Shown: piece by piece, positions 45,241-53,082 of the stretch | Layout: every line of letters begins with the position of its first letter | Position numbering within the stretch: position 1 is the stretch's first letter | NCBI RefSeq assembly: GCF_003173335.1 | Contig: NZ_QGMZ01000030.1 | Coordinates: 1 to 56,617 of the forward strand | Direction: 5' to 3' | From: Methanospirillum stamsii | Lineage (GTDB): Archaea; Halobacteriota; Methanomicrobia; Methanomicrobiales; Methanospirillaceae | DNA length: 56,617 nt | Notes under the pieces: model-generated | What the model saw: the letters and a program-made list of their open reading frames with translations, nothing else | Database searches by the model: none | What the model was told of the DNA's origin: nothing | Position numbers and translations under genes: made by a program

Positions 45241-46452
45241 TCATGTGGGTAGGTTTAAAGACAACTTGCCACATCGCAGAAATATCATAGTTATAAAGTT
45301 ATTTGGATTACGATATCCTCGAGCACCTCTTTTCAGCATCTGAATCTTTCCATTAATCGCTTCAACAATACCATTACTGATCCCGTTTAGCACATTGTTG
45401 AGAATTCCAGTTTTATGTTTTTTGAGTGATCTCGCTAATTTTATAAAGGGTTCAAGACGGCTGTGAGTTGCCCAGAAATACCAATCATTGAATAGAATAT
45501 TTGCCGTTTCAATATCCGGACAACCCCAAACTTTTTTTAAAGCTTCTTTCATTCGATATGCTCTTGCCGTTTTAAGATTCATTTCAGAAAGTGGAGCAAA
45601 TCTGGTTTCTTCATTTAGCGATAAATTAACCCTATTTTTCAACCATAAGATTCTAGAATTTCGCAAAATTGGTTGTGTTTTTTGTTCAGAACGCCTAACT
45701 TGATCTAAAGCTTCTCCTACGAGTTTCATGACATGAAATCGATCATAGCTATGAATTGCATTTGGAAAATTCTCTTGAATACCTTTTATAAAAGCCTTTG
45801 ATAGATCTGAGCAAATATCAGTAATTATATGAGGATCTCCATTATGCTCTGTGAGATCTGCAGAGAATCTTTCTAAAGTTGTGTGGTCCTTGCCCTCAGT
45901 TGCAAATATTACTTTTGATGACTCTAAATCAACAACGACAGTAACATAATTATGCCCTTTACGTGAAGATGTTTCATCTACTCCAATTATCTTCACATTA
46001 GAGTAATCTTCCTCTTTTCGGGCATTATTTACGTAATGTTCAACAACCCTCCAAATCTTCCCATCATCTTCACTAATAAGTTCTGCAATTTTTGAAATCG
46101 GCATATCGAAACTCATTATTACGATTAGAGATTCCATCAGAAGCGAAAAACCACTTCGTTGCCTTGCCCAAGGGACATTGACTAGTACAACCCCACAATT
46201 TGGACAGGATATTCGTGGTGTTCGGCAATGTAAATCGCATCTATATTGAAAAAAGTTAAGATGACGCCAAATTTTCTCCTCAGTGTCATATCCTTTGCAT
46301 CCACTCGAGGTGCATTTGGGGCAGTCAAAAGTTGATCCTGGATGAAAATCTATCCAAATGTCTAATTGACGAATCTCCTTACTGAAAGTGATTTTGGTAA
46401 TGTGCCATGGGGATTGAACGTTTAGAGCAGCTTCAAAGAGTTCTGTGTCCAT
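45241..46452 (-). CDS. ISL3-family transposase, intact
   Basis: A 403-residue protein. Two zinc-binding Cys pairs (CPKC near 40, CPNC near 83) form the N-terminal finger, followed by Arg-x-Gly-Phe-Ser and a helix-turn-helix. The DDE domain begins with Ile-Gly-Val-Asp-Glu-Thr-Ser near 152, has Ile-Thr-Asp-Ile-Cys-Ser-Asp-Leu-Ser near 208, and ends with Ser-Asn-Gly-Ile-Val-Glu-Ala-Ile-Asn-Gly-Lys-Ile near 358. It catalyses transposition of its own element. The stop codon lies only 14 bp from the left end. About 175 bp upstream hold two strong hairpins. Confidence 0.93.
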   Translation of the reverse strand: MDTELFEAALNVQSPWHITKITFSKEIRQLDIWIDFHPGSTFDCPKCTSSGCKGYDTEEKIWRHLNFFQYRCDLHCRTPRISCPNCGVVLVNVPWARQRSGFSLLMESLIVIMSFDMPISKIAELISEDDGKIWRVVEHYVNNARKEEDYSNVKIIGVDETSSRKGHNYVTVVVDLESSKVIFATEGKDHTTLERFSADLTEHNGDPHIITDICSDLSKAFIKGIQENFPNAIHSYDRFHVMKLVGEALDQVRRSEQKTQPILRNSRILWLKNRVNLSLNEETRFAPLSEMNLKTARAYRMKEALKKVWGCPDIETANILFNDWYFWATHSRLEPFIKLARSLKKHKTGILNNVLNGISNGIVEAINGKIQMLKRGARGYRNPNNFITMIFLRCGKLSLNLPT

Positions 46453-46491
46453 AATGTCGAATAATTTGGACGATATTATATAAAATCAGGA

Positions 46492-46565
46492 GGGGGACTC
46501 CGTCCCCCATCCCGAACCTTCCCCCTTGTCATGATGAGCTCGTGGGGATGGACAAGCATCCCCAC
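46492..46565 (-). other. Two GC-rich hairpins in the upstream part of the ISL3 element
   Basis: GGGGGAC-TCC-GTCCCCC (46492-46508) and GTGGGGATG-GACAAG-CATCCCCAC (46542-46565) are perfect stems of 7 and 9 bp. They lie between the transposase start and the element's end and may shield it from outside transcription or control expression. Confidence 0.6.
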
Positions 46566-46629
46566 TTCGCGGAGAGTCGGTTGAAGGGATCCTTTACTTC
46601 TGGTTACCCATTCAAAATACCGAAGAGGC

Positions 46630-46637
46630 TATTTGAT
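46630..46637. repeat. Target-site duplication, right copy
   Basis: TATTTGAT, identical to 45219-45226. Confidence 0.82.
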
Positions 46638-46738
46638 TACCTTTCAGTTCTTTATATGTGATTAATCACTCTTCCAAATAGCTTATTCGCAGCATGTTGT
46701 CAACTCTCAATAATATTAACCTGAAAATTATGAGACAA

Positions 46739-47488
46739 TTAGTTTTTAATAAACCGGTTATACATTATACCCAATTTTTTGGCAATAGAATATAGTTTGG
46801 AATAATCTTTATCATAATTATAGAGTGTTGTCAATTCACCACCAAATGACTTTTTAAAAAAATTAATATTTTCTTTTTCATTATCTTGTTTTTCTCCAAC
46901 ATAATACCCCCCCAAATCAAAATTATCTATACCCCTTTCTTTAGCATAATTAATTGCCTCCCAAATCATCAATCGGTTTGCATTACCAACTAATGTTCTT
47001 ATTTGACCCGTTTCCTCTAGTCTTCTAGATGCACCCAACATCCATCGAATATTTTTTCCATTACATAAGTAAAATTGACCTCCGATGATTTTTTCATTAA
47101 ATGTAGACAAAAATAAAACCCCATATTTTTTCATAAAGTCAGAACTTATCGCATAATTTGGAAGACCTTTTAATTCTCTAAATTCGGAGTTTATACTGCA
47201 AAAGGAATCATACTCCTGATTTAGTATAATATTTACTCCATCTTTTTTTGCTTTATTAATTGAATATCTACAAGAAGATTTATCCATTTTTTTCCATATT
47301 GTCTCAAGATCTTGCGTTAGATCAATTATTTGAGTTGTAAACGATTTTTTAAAAAAACCCTTCAAATCAACATTCATTTTACATGCATTAAATGATACTT
47401 GATCAAATCCCTCTATGTCAAATGGGACTTCACTAAACCATATTGTCTTAGTTTTAAAAATAAATCTTGAATTTTCAATTTCTATCAT
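46739..47488 (-). CDS. FemAB/GNAT-type acyl or aminoacyl transferase
   Basis: A 249-residue protein. The ATG at 47488 is chosen because GGAGG stands 8 bases upstream; a longer frame starts at 47512. The pattern fits the FemAB-like GNAT fold: Met-Asp-Lys-Ser-Ser-Cys-Arg-Tyr-Ser-Ile-Asn-Lys-Ala (about 77-90), Gly-Gly-Gln-Phe-Tyr-Leu (about 145), Trp-Glu-Ala-Ile-Asn-Tyr-Ala-Lys-Glu-Arg-Gly and Asp-Leu-Gly-Gly-Tyr (about 200-207). Bacterial FemAB enzymes add amino acids to peptidoglycan. Archaea of this kind lack peptidoglycan, so the substrate here is probably a sugar amine of the surface glycan. Confidence 0.75.
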   Translation of the reverse strand: MIEIENSRFIFKTKTIWFSEVPFDIEGFDQVSFNACKMNVDLKGFFKKSFTTQIIDLTQDLETIWKKMDKSSCRYSINKAKKDGVNIILNQEYDSFCSINSEFRELKGLPNYAISSDFMKKYGVLFLSTFNEKIIGGQFYLCNGKNIRWMLGASRRLEETGQIRTLVGNANRLMIWEAINYAKERGIDNFDLGGYYVGEKQDNEKENINFFKKSFGGELTTLYNYDKDYSKLYSIAKKLGIMYNRFIKN

Positions 47489-47501
47489 AGTAAAAATCCT
47501 C

Positions 47502-48815
47502 CTATTGATCAATAAAATGAATAAATTTTTTACATTTAAACAACATTATGCCAATCGAAAATAAATATGAAATGATTGTCGCGATAACGGCCCCAATGAT
47601 ACCAATTCCTGGAATTAATAGAAAACAAAGACTTATGTTTACTATTGCCATGACAACAGCAGCATAAGAAGTCAATTTTGCTCCATTTACTCCAGTAGAA
47701 CACAATAATTGCCCATATAACTGATCAACCGATATACATATGCCCGCTATGGAAAAGAAAATCATGAGGGGTAAATCAAATGGATAGTCAGGACCGTACA
47801 TCATTAATATTATGTACCCTGAAATCCATGTAAGCGGAAGACCAAATACAATTAATAATAGTATAATTTTATTGATACGATTGAATAACATACCTTTATT
47901 GTTACACATAGAAGCTACAGGGAAAAAAACCGTAGTAAAGATCATAGTAATTAGAAATATAAATGCTGTAAATGCATAATTAAATGCATAATATATTCCT
48001 ACTTGTGATACAGGTAGAAACATATTTATTACAATTTTTCCGATATTTAAATAAAATATTGAAGATATCCCTCCCATGAGGGAATATATACTGAATCGGT
48101 ATAGTTTTTTAGCCATTGGCATACTAAATTCTATTTTAATATATTTTCTTAAATATACCAGGAGAATTCCTCCCGTTATTACATATGTAATTATCATCGA
48201 AAAAAGAGGAGATTTAAAGGAGAGATCGTTAATCGCATATATAAAAACCGATAATAATATTAATTGTAATGCGGGAAAAATTGAATTTGTCAATGAGTAC
48301 TCCCTAAATTTATGGAGACTTCTAACACTACTCGTCATAAGTGTATAAAAGACATATGATATTGAAAAGATGACTGCAAAAACGAATATTTCATAAGTTA
48401 TTGAGAAAATTGCAATAATATATTTTGAAAAAACTGCATATAGAAACAGTGTGATTACAGTAAACAGAATTATTAAGGCATACGTTGTCGAGAGGATACA
48501 CCTCTGCCTGATAAAATCAATTTTTTCTGAATTATATTTTACCATTGCTGAAGAAAAACCCAGCAACATTGGAATGTAAAGAAACATTGCCACTGATTGT
48601 ATCAAGGTAAAAGTCCCATATTCCGAAGGACCTAACAAACGCCCTGCAAGAATATTATAAGTAACTGAAAATATTGTTCCTATGATTGTACCCAAGCCCA
48701 CAAATGAAAGGTTTTTTATGAAATTTTCCACATCTAGGTTCGCTTTCCTAAGGAAAACTTTCTCATAAAAAAAACAAATCAAAGATATAATTTTTGAAGC
48801 GAGGATATGTATCAT
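47502..48815 (-). CDS. Polysaccharide flippase (Wzx/MATE-like)
   Basis: A 437-residue protein with about 12 to 14 hydrophobic helices. The N-terminal part has Ala-Gly-Arg-Leu-Leu-Gly-Pro-Ser-Glu-Tyr-Gly-Thr-Phe near 59-71, typical of the polysaccharide-biosynthesis MATE-like superfamily. It moves a lipid-linked glycan unit across the membrane. Its start overlaps the end of the deacetylase-like gene by four bases (ATGA), and the FemAB-like gene follows, so the three form an operon. Confidence 0.9.
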   Translation of the reverse strand: MIHILASKIISLICFFYEKVFLRKANLDVENFIKNLSFVGLGTIIGTIFSVTYNILAGRLLGPSEYGTFTLIQSVAMFLYIPMLLGFSSAMVKYNSEKIDFIRQRCILSTTYALIILFTVITLFLYAVFSKYIIAIFSITYEIFVFAVIFSISYVFYTLMTSSVRSLHKFREYSLTNSIFPALQLILLSVFIYAINDLSFKSPLFSMIITYVITGGILLVYLRKYIKIEFSMPMAKKLYRFSIYSLMGGISSIFYLNIGKIVINMFLPVSQVGIYYAFNYAFTAFIFLITMIFTTVFFPVASMCNNKGMLFNRINKIILLLIVFGLPLTWISGYIILMMYGPDYPFDLPLMIFFSIAGICISVDQLYGQLLCSTGVNGAKLTSYAAVVMAIVNISLCFLLIPGIGIIGAVIATIISYLFSIGIMLFKCKKFIHFIDQ

Positions 48816-49768
48816 AATAACTTTTTCTGAAATTTTAATTTTATCGATTCGAAGGTATTTTTAAGTATTTTTTTATTTAATCCTAATATATATGGACTAA
48901 TCATAGTTGAGGGGGCAACATAAGGATATTCATAAACTTCTCGTGAGTAAACATAATTGATATTAGAATACTTTGAAATATATTTTAAAAATTCATCCAT
49001 TACTGTTAGGAAATAAGGATCTGTCATGCTGGGAGAATGTAAACAAATCTGGAATAGGGGCATACTTTGCATATAATATTCATAAAAACATGCTTTCAAC
49101 CAAGAGAGACCAACTTTAGGAGCAACTTCAGGATTTACATTCCCTGCAAAAAGCATCTGTGAGATGGGCACAATAAGAAGGGGAAGATCTCCATTAATTT
49201 GATAATCATTTTCGGAGGGGTGATAGGGCATACAAATTCTTGGGAGCTTAGACCAGTCGTGATGACATGGAGGTGAATGTGCAGGTGCTGAACAGTCTCT
49301 TTCCATCCTTGAATTAACTAAAGCCCGAATCGTCCTATTATCTATTGCCCAGCGACCTGCGACAAAGGTTGTTGGTTTTTCACCAAATGAATCCTCAAGA
49401 TATTCAGATCCAACTTGTATCATCTCAAGTTGTTCATGATAAGGATACTCTCTCAAGAGTGTGGAAGTTAAGGATTGATCACAATGTTCACGAAGATATC
49501 GATCTCCCACGTGATAAGTTAGATTGTTCCGTCTAGATTCTTCCCATCCAGCATGAATATGTAAACCGATTTCATGCTCAATATCTCTCGGGAAACTCTT
49601 TACAACCTCTGGCATAACTGCAAAGGTAATCTTGGCCCCATATTTATCTGCCAATTTTATAAGGTTAAATACACCTTTATTCACCCCATTTGTTGCGTTT
49701 TTATCATATACAACCTCATAGTTGTGTATATACCCAAATTCTGTATGAACAACAATTATTACATCCAT
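48812..49768 (-). CDS. Polysaccharide-deacetylase-like protein
   Basis: About 318 residues from the ATG at 49768 (a second ATG lies at 49777). The N-terminal Asp-Val-Ile-Ile-Val-Val-His-Thr-Glu, then Ile-Thr-Phe-Ala-Val-Met-Pro-Glu, His-Glu-Ile-Gly-Leu-His-Ile-His and Gly-Arg-Trp-Ala-Ile-Asp fit a NodB-like TIM-barrel fold with His ligands. The first motif has His-Thr-Glu where deacetylases usually have Thr-Asp-Asp, so activity is uncertain. The likely role is removal of an acetyl group from a glycan amine, which could supply the FemAB-like transferase encoded two genes on. Confidence 0.72.
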   Translation of the reverse strand: MDVIIVVHTEFGYIHNYEVVYDKNATNGVNKGVFNLIKLADKYGAKITFAVMPEVVKSFPRDIEHEIGLHIHAGWEESRRNNLTYHVGDRYLREHCDQSLTSTLLREYPYHEQLEMIQVGSEYLEDSFGEKPTTFVAGRWAIDNRTIRALVNSRMERDCSAPAHSPPCHHDWSKLPRICMPYHPSENDYQINGDLPLLIVPISQMLFAGNVNPEVAPKVGLSWLKACFYEYYMQSMPLFQICLHSPSMTDPYFLTVMDEFLKYISKYSNINYVYSREVYEYPYVAPSTMISPYILGLNKKILKNTFESIKLKFQKKLL

Positions 49769-49955
49769 TTCCAACAACCTATGAAAATTACACTATTCCT
49801 TCACTACCGCATTTTTATTGATGAAATTGGCCTTTACCTCAATCCGGATCGGATTGCGATTCATAATATTCATTACTTTTCGGTTGCTTTCAGGAGAAAT
49901 GGAGATTCATAGCGAAGACAAATAATAAATTCTGAAGTATGCTAACCCCCCATGC

Positions 49956-51302
49956 TTATCTCGTGATCAAAGATTTAGTATATCTGTACTTACCACTTTG
50001 TGTTTTTGGGATGGTTTTTACGATCTCCCATGTGATAATAGAATTTGAGCCCATTACCAATTTTATTTTTTCTTCAATGTCTGCTTGATCTATTAGGTTA
50101 ATTTTATCCTTAATTACAATTTTTATCCTAATTAATGAATAATCTTCTTGAATAACTTGAAATGATTTTACCCAATCTTTTAAATAAAATAAGTGCGAAA
50201 AATACTCCCCATGAATTATTGCTCCATTCTCTAAAGTGAAATGATCTGTAATTCTCCCAGTTACTTTTTTTAGAGTGGGCAAAACACTTCCACATGAGCA
50301 TGTTTCCGGCCCAAGAATTGCCATATCTCCGATTTCAAATCGTATCAAAGGCATTGAGTAGTTAAAAAGATTTGTAACAATTATTTTACCTTCTTCTCCT
50401 TCCTTGACCTTTTGATTATAGTTATCTAGCACTTCAATATAGTTCCAGAATTGAAATGAGTGCAGTAGACCTTTTTCACATTCGCCAGATAAATTACTTA
50501 CTTCTCTTGAACCATAAAAGTTGAAAACTTTGGTACCAAAGTTTGACTCAATAGTTGCTCTCATTCTATCGGATAGGTTTTCTGCTGCACTGACGATTAT
50601 TTTTGGAGAATATAATGAGATTTTTTTCTGTTCTGCATAATTACACAACTCAAAAAGAGAACCGGCATATCCTCGTAATATTTCAGGCTTAAATGAATTA
50701 ATTTTTTGAATATTTTTGCTAATGTCCTCTTCTGTCATCTTAAAACTGTTTAAAAAAACAGAATTGGTAAGTTTGTTCTGGAGCCTTGTTTTGAAGTCAA
50801 TCCCGCCTTTAAAAAGATCTCTTTCAGATCCCCAAAGTATTACTTTCTTTACCATTGGCTCGTCGACATTCAGGATATTTTGATAGTAAAAATTATTAGT
50901 CGCATTCCTCCATTTTAAATAATAATCGTCCTGAATCAATCTGATTGGTTCACCTGTTGAACCACCTGATGAGTTGTAAAAAAATTTTCGTTTATGGGAG
51001 TCATCTGAAATTAGATTTTGATTATTATTTCGAATAATATCTTTGGTTAAAATGGGTATTTCTGGAATTTTTTCATGATCTACTTTTCCGTTTTTGATTA
51101 AACCGATTTTTTGGAAAACTTGATTATAATAACGTGTGTGATAATAAGCATGCAAATAAAGTTCATCTCTTTTTTGCATAATAAAACTACTAAGCAAATC
51201 TGGGTTCGATAATCCCAAAATTTCTAAATATTCTCTGCTGTTTCTAATTTTTATTCGATTTAATAAAATTTTTCTAAATTGATCTTCAATATTTCCTATC
51301 AA
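49956..51302 (-). CDS. PaaK/CapK-like adenylate-forming enzyme
   Basis: A 448-residue protein. The AMP-binding signature is SSGGSTGEP at residues 111-119, followed by Tyr-Gly-Ser-Arg-Glu near 270, Thr-Asn-Leu-Phe-Asn-Tyr-Ser-Met-Pro-Leu-Ile-Arg-Phe-Glu-x-Gly-Asp (about 315-332), and a C-terminal lid with Gly-Arg-Ile-x-Asp. The family includes phenylacetate-CoA ligase and the CapK proteins of capsule loci. It would activate a carboxylic acid, perhaps for attachment to the glycan. It lies about 180 bp upstream of the deacetylase-like gene, on the same strand. Confidence 0.85.
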   Translation of the reverse strand: MIGNIEDQFRKILLNRIKIRNSREYLEILGLSNPDLLSSFIMQKRDELYLHAYYHTRYYNQVFQKIGLIKNGKVDHEKIPEIPILTKDIIRNNNQNLISDDSHKRKFFYNSSGGSTGEPIRLIQDDYYLKWRNATNNFYYQNILNVDEPMVKKVILWGSERDLFKGGIDFKTRLQNKLTNSVFLNSFKMTEEDISKNIQKINSFKPEILRGYAGSLFELCNYAEQKKISLYSPKIIVSAAENLSDRMRATIESNFGTKVFNFYGSREVSNLSGECEKGLLHSFQFWNYIEVLDNYNQKVKEGEEGKIIVTNLFNYSMPLIRFEIGDMAILGPETCSCGSVLPTLKKVTGRITDHFTLENGAIIHGEYFSHLFYLKDWVKSFQVIQEDYSLIRIKIVIKDKINLIDQADIEEKIKLVMGSNSIITWEIVKTIPKTQSGKYRYTKSLITR

Positions 51303-51399
51303 ATTTTGCCTCTTACAAATAAAATATGCAGCAATATTTTCTTTTAAGATAGTTGAATAAATCGGTATATATTTTTATGATTTGATTCACTAAATTTCT

Positions 51400-51755
51400 A
51401 TGCCATATTAGTAATTAATTGATTATATTGTGCTTCAGGGCCGATATCCATATGAACCTCTCCTAGCAGAAGGTGCATACCAGTTGTAAATGGTATATTG
51501 GATGAAAACTGCACTGCTTGATAATAATTAATCAATCATAATAACTTCATGATTTCTGACTAGAAGACATCTTAATTATGTTATTATTGATGAATTTAAC
51601 ACCCCATCTCTCATATGTTTTATGTTAACTACTTTCTGAATAAAGGTTAGACTCATTTCTATAATTACATTATGTTTTCTATAATTTATGAGATATAAGA
51701 ATATGCCATGCAATAGTCAAAAGAAGGTTGAGAAATTAAAATTTTTAATGGTGAT
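51400..51755 (-). pseudogene. Decayed fragments: epimerase 5' end with its upstream flank, joined to an unknown coding piece
   Basis: On the minus strand a segment near 51546-51570 encodes Asn-His-Glu-Val-Ile-Met-Ile-Asp, as in the N-terminus of the intact epimerase at 54321-55235, and the flank with TGCCATGCAATAG (51704-51716) lies at almost the same distance upstream as in the intact copy. Downstream, 51400-51530 keeps an open frame of about 40 codons (Asn-Ile-Pro-Phe-Thr-Thr-Gly-Met-His) ending in TAG, of unrecognised origin. Confidence 0.5.
51704..51716. repeat. 13-base repeat shared with the flank of the intact epimerase
   Basis: TGCCATGCAATAG here is identical to 55317-55329; further partial matches extend for about 35 bases to the right, including TTAATGG. 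Confidence 0.6.
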
Positions 51756-51937
51756 TTTACGTTAAGATGATAAATAATTTGGAGAAAATTTATCTCGAGA
51801 AGGTATCATATCCTGCCGATCCACAAATTAGACCGTTTTTATTTTCTTTCATATATTTACTGATATGATTGAATTCAAAATCATTATTTACGGTTATGGG
51901 TGAAGCGGATATCCTCGAAAATCTATGAGAATCTAAT

Positions 51938-51979
51938 GTAGAATAAAATGAGAAGGGTGACCCTCTTTTGTTATTCTAC
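51938..51979. other. Long imperfect hairpin in a 0.4-kb non-coding stretch
   Basis: GTAGAATAA (51938-51946) pairs with TTATTCTAC (51971-51979), and an inner AGGG/CCCT stem continues it with a small bulge. The rest of 51756-52163 shows no gene. A terminator, a small RNA or a mobile-repeat relic are all possible. Confidence 0.45.
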
Positions 51980-52163
51980 TATAGCCAAGTACCAAATATA
52001 AAAAAAATACAATTTAAGAATGATTCAAACTTGCCCTTATGTGAAATGAGGGCAATATCTTTTCCGTCGAATATTCAAATGTGGGTGTTAATCATATTCT
52101 GATTAAGAGAAATTTAATATGAAAGTGAGTTGAATTTATTAAAGTTTCAGTAATAGTATTATT

Positions 52164-52835
52164 ATGAAAATTTTTTTAAAAGTATCTGAATTATATTCCG
52201 AAAATTCACTTCCGACCCAAATTGCATCAAAAAGTGATCTACATTTTTTTCTTGAGTGTGATAGATTATCCTTGGGATATAATCGAAAAAAACCTAAAAT
52301 TGTTGGGGATGAAACCTGGCAATTTCAAAGACTATTAAGAAAAGTTGAATTTTATAAAAATTGTAGAAATTCCTTTCTCTGGAAACCATTATTTTTTTAC
52401 CACCTGTTACATTTTCATCGAATGTCAGTTCGATTAGGCTTTACAATCCCTCCCAATTGTTTTGGCCCTGGTCTTGCAATTGTTCATAGAGGCACAATTG
52501 TAATAAGTAATTTTGTAAAAATTGGATCTAATTGTAGAATTCATGTTGATGTAAATATTGGAGCAACATCAAAACAAAATAGAGCTCCGCAGATTGGAAA
52601 TGATACATACATAGCACCCGGTGTGAAAATATTTGGAGATATTACTATCGCCGATGGTGTTGCCATTGGCGCTGGAGCAATAGTGAATAAATCAATTCTT
52701 GAAAAAAATATTACGGTTGCAGGTAATCCAGCAAAAAAAATTAGTGATAATAATTCTGGAAAACATATCAATAAGGGAACCGAAATTTTTTTCAAAACCA
52801 ATTCAAGAGGCAGTTGCATAACTCAAAACCAATGA
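52164..52835 (+). CDS. Serine-acetyltransferase-like left-handed beta-helix acetyltransferase
   Basis: A 223-residue protein. An N-terminal helical part (about 1-90) is followed by hexapeptide repeats (about 95-190): His-Arg-Gly-Thr-Ile-Val, Ile-Gly-Ser-Asn-Cys-Arg-Ile, Ile-Gly-Asn-Asp-Thr-Tyr-Ile and Ala-Ile-Gly-Ala-Gly-Ala-Ile-Val-Asn-Lys, ending in Val-Ala-Gly-Asn-Pro-Ala-Lys. This is the CysE-type coil, but in glycan loci such enzymes acetylate sugars. It is on the plus strand between minus-strand genes. Acetylation of a surface sugar is more likely here than cysteine synthesis. Confidence 0.85.
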   Translation: MKIFLKVSELYSENSLPTQIASKSDLHFFLECDRLSLGYNRKKPKIVGDETWQFQRLLRKVEFYKNCRNSFLWKPLFFYHLLHFHRMSVRLGFTIPPNCFGPGLAIVHRGTIVISNFVKIGSNCRIHVDVNIGATSKQNRAPQIGNDTYIAPGVKIFGDITIADGVAIGAGAIVNKSILEKNITVAGNPAKKISDNNSGKHINKGTEIFFKTNSRGSCITQNQ

Positions 52836-53047
52836 TACGAAGAGACTAATTTTAAAAGATTATCCTTAGAATTAAATCCTATTGGACGGTAATTATGCTC
52901 TGGTGGAACCCATATTTTTGTTATGCTGCATCCTCTAAACAGAAAAATAAATTTGAGTCTGATAATCAACTTATTAAGGGAAAAAATATCCACATTATCC
53001 AGATCTAATTTAGCATTGTAGTGATAGGTCGGCAACAGACTTACCAT
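52823..53047 (-). CDS. Doubtful short frame or remnant, 74 residues
   Basis: A minus-strand frame with a plausible mix of residues, ending in a Gly-Cys-Ser-Ile-Thr-Lys-Ile-Trp-Val-Pro-Pro stretch, in the 247-bp gap before the dehydrogenase gene. No ribosome binding site, family or partner is seen, and it slightly overlaps the acetyltransferase end. It may be a relic or chance. Confidence 0.18.
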   Translation of the reverse strand: MVSLLPTYHYNAKLDLDNVDIFSLNKLIIRLKFIFLFRGCSITKIWVPPEHNYRPIGFNSKDNLLKLVSSYHWF

Positions 53048-53082
53048 ATTGATCGCAATTTAAAACTCTGAAATTAACCCCA

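Larger units (their letters stand above)
45227..46629 (-). mobile_element. Complete ISL3-family insertion sequence, about 1.4 kb
   Basis: The ends are imperfect inverted repeats of about 25 bases (GGCTCTTCCGCATTT at the left; GCCTCTTCGGTATTT read inward from the right), starting at 45227 and 46629. The 8-bp direct repeat TATTTGAT flanks them. The single transposase gene is intact. The matching duplication and open frame indicate a fairly recent insertion. Confidence 0.88.

Noticed and set aside
49778-49955. Short minus-strand frame ending in Asn-Ala-Val-Val-Lys-Glu between the deacetylase-like and ligase genes
   Set aside because: Only about 26 codons, no ribosome binding site and no recognised family; possibly a relic but not supportable.
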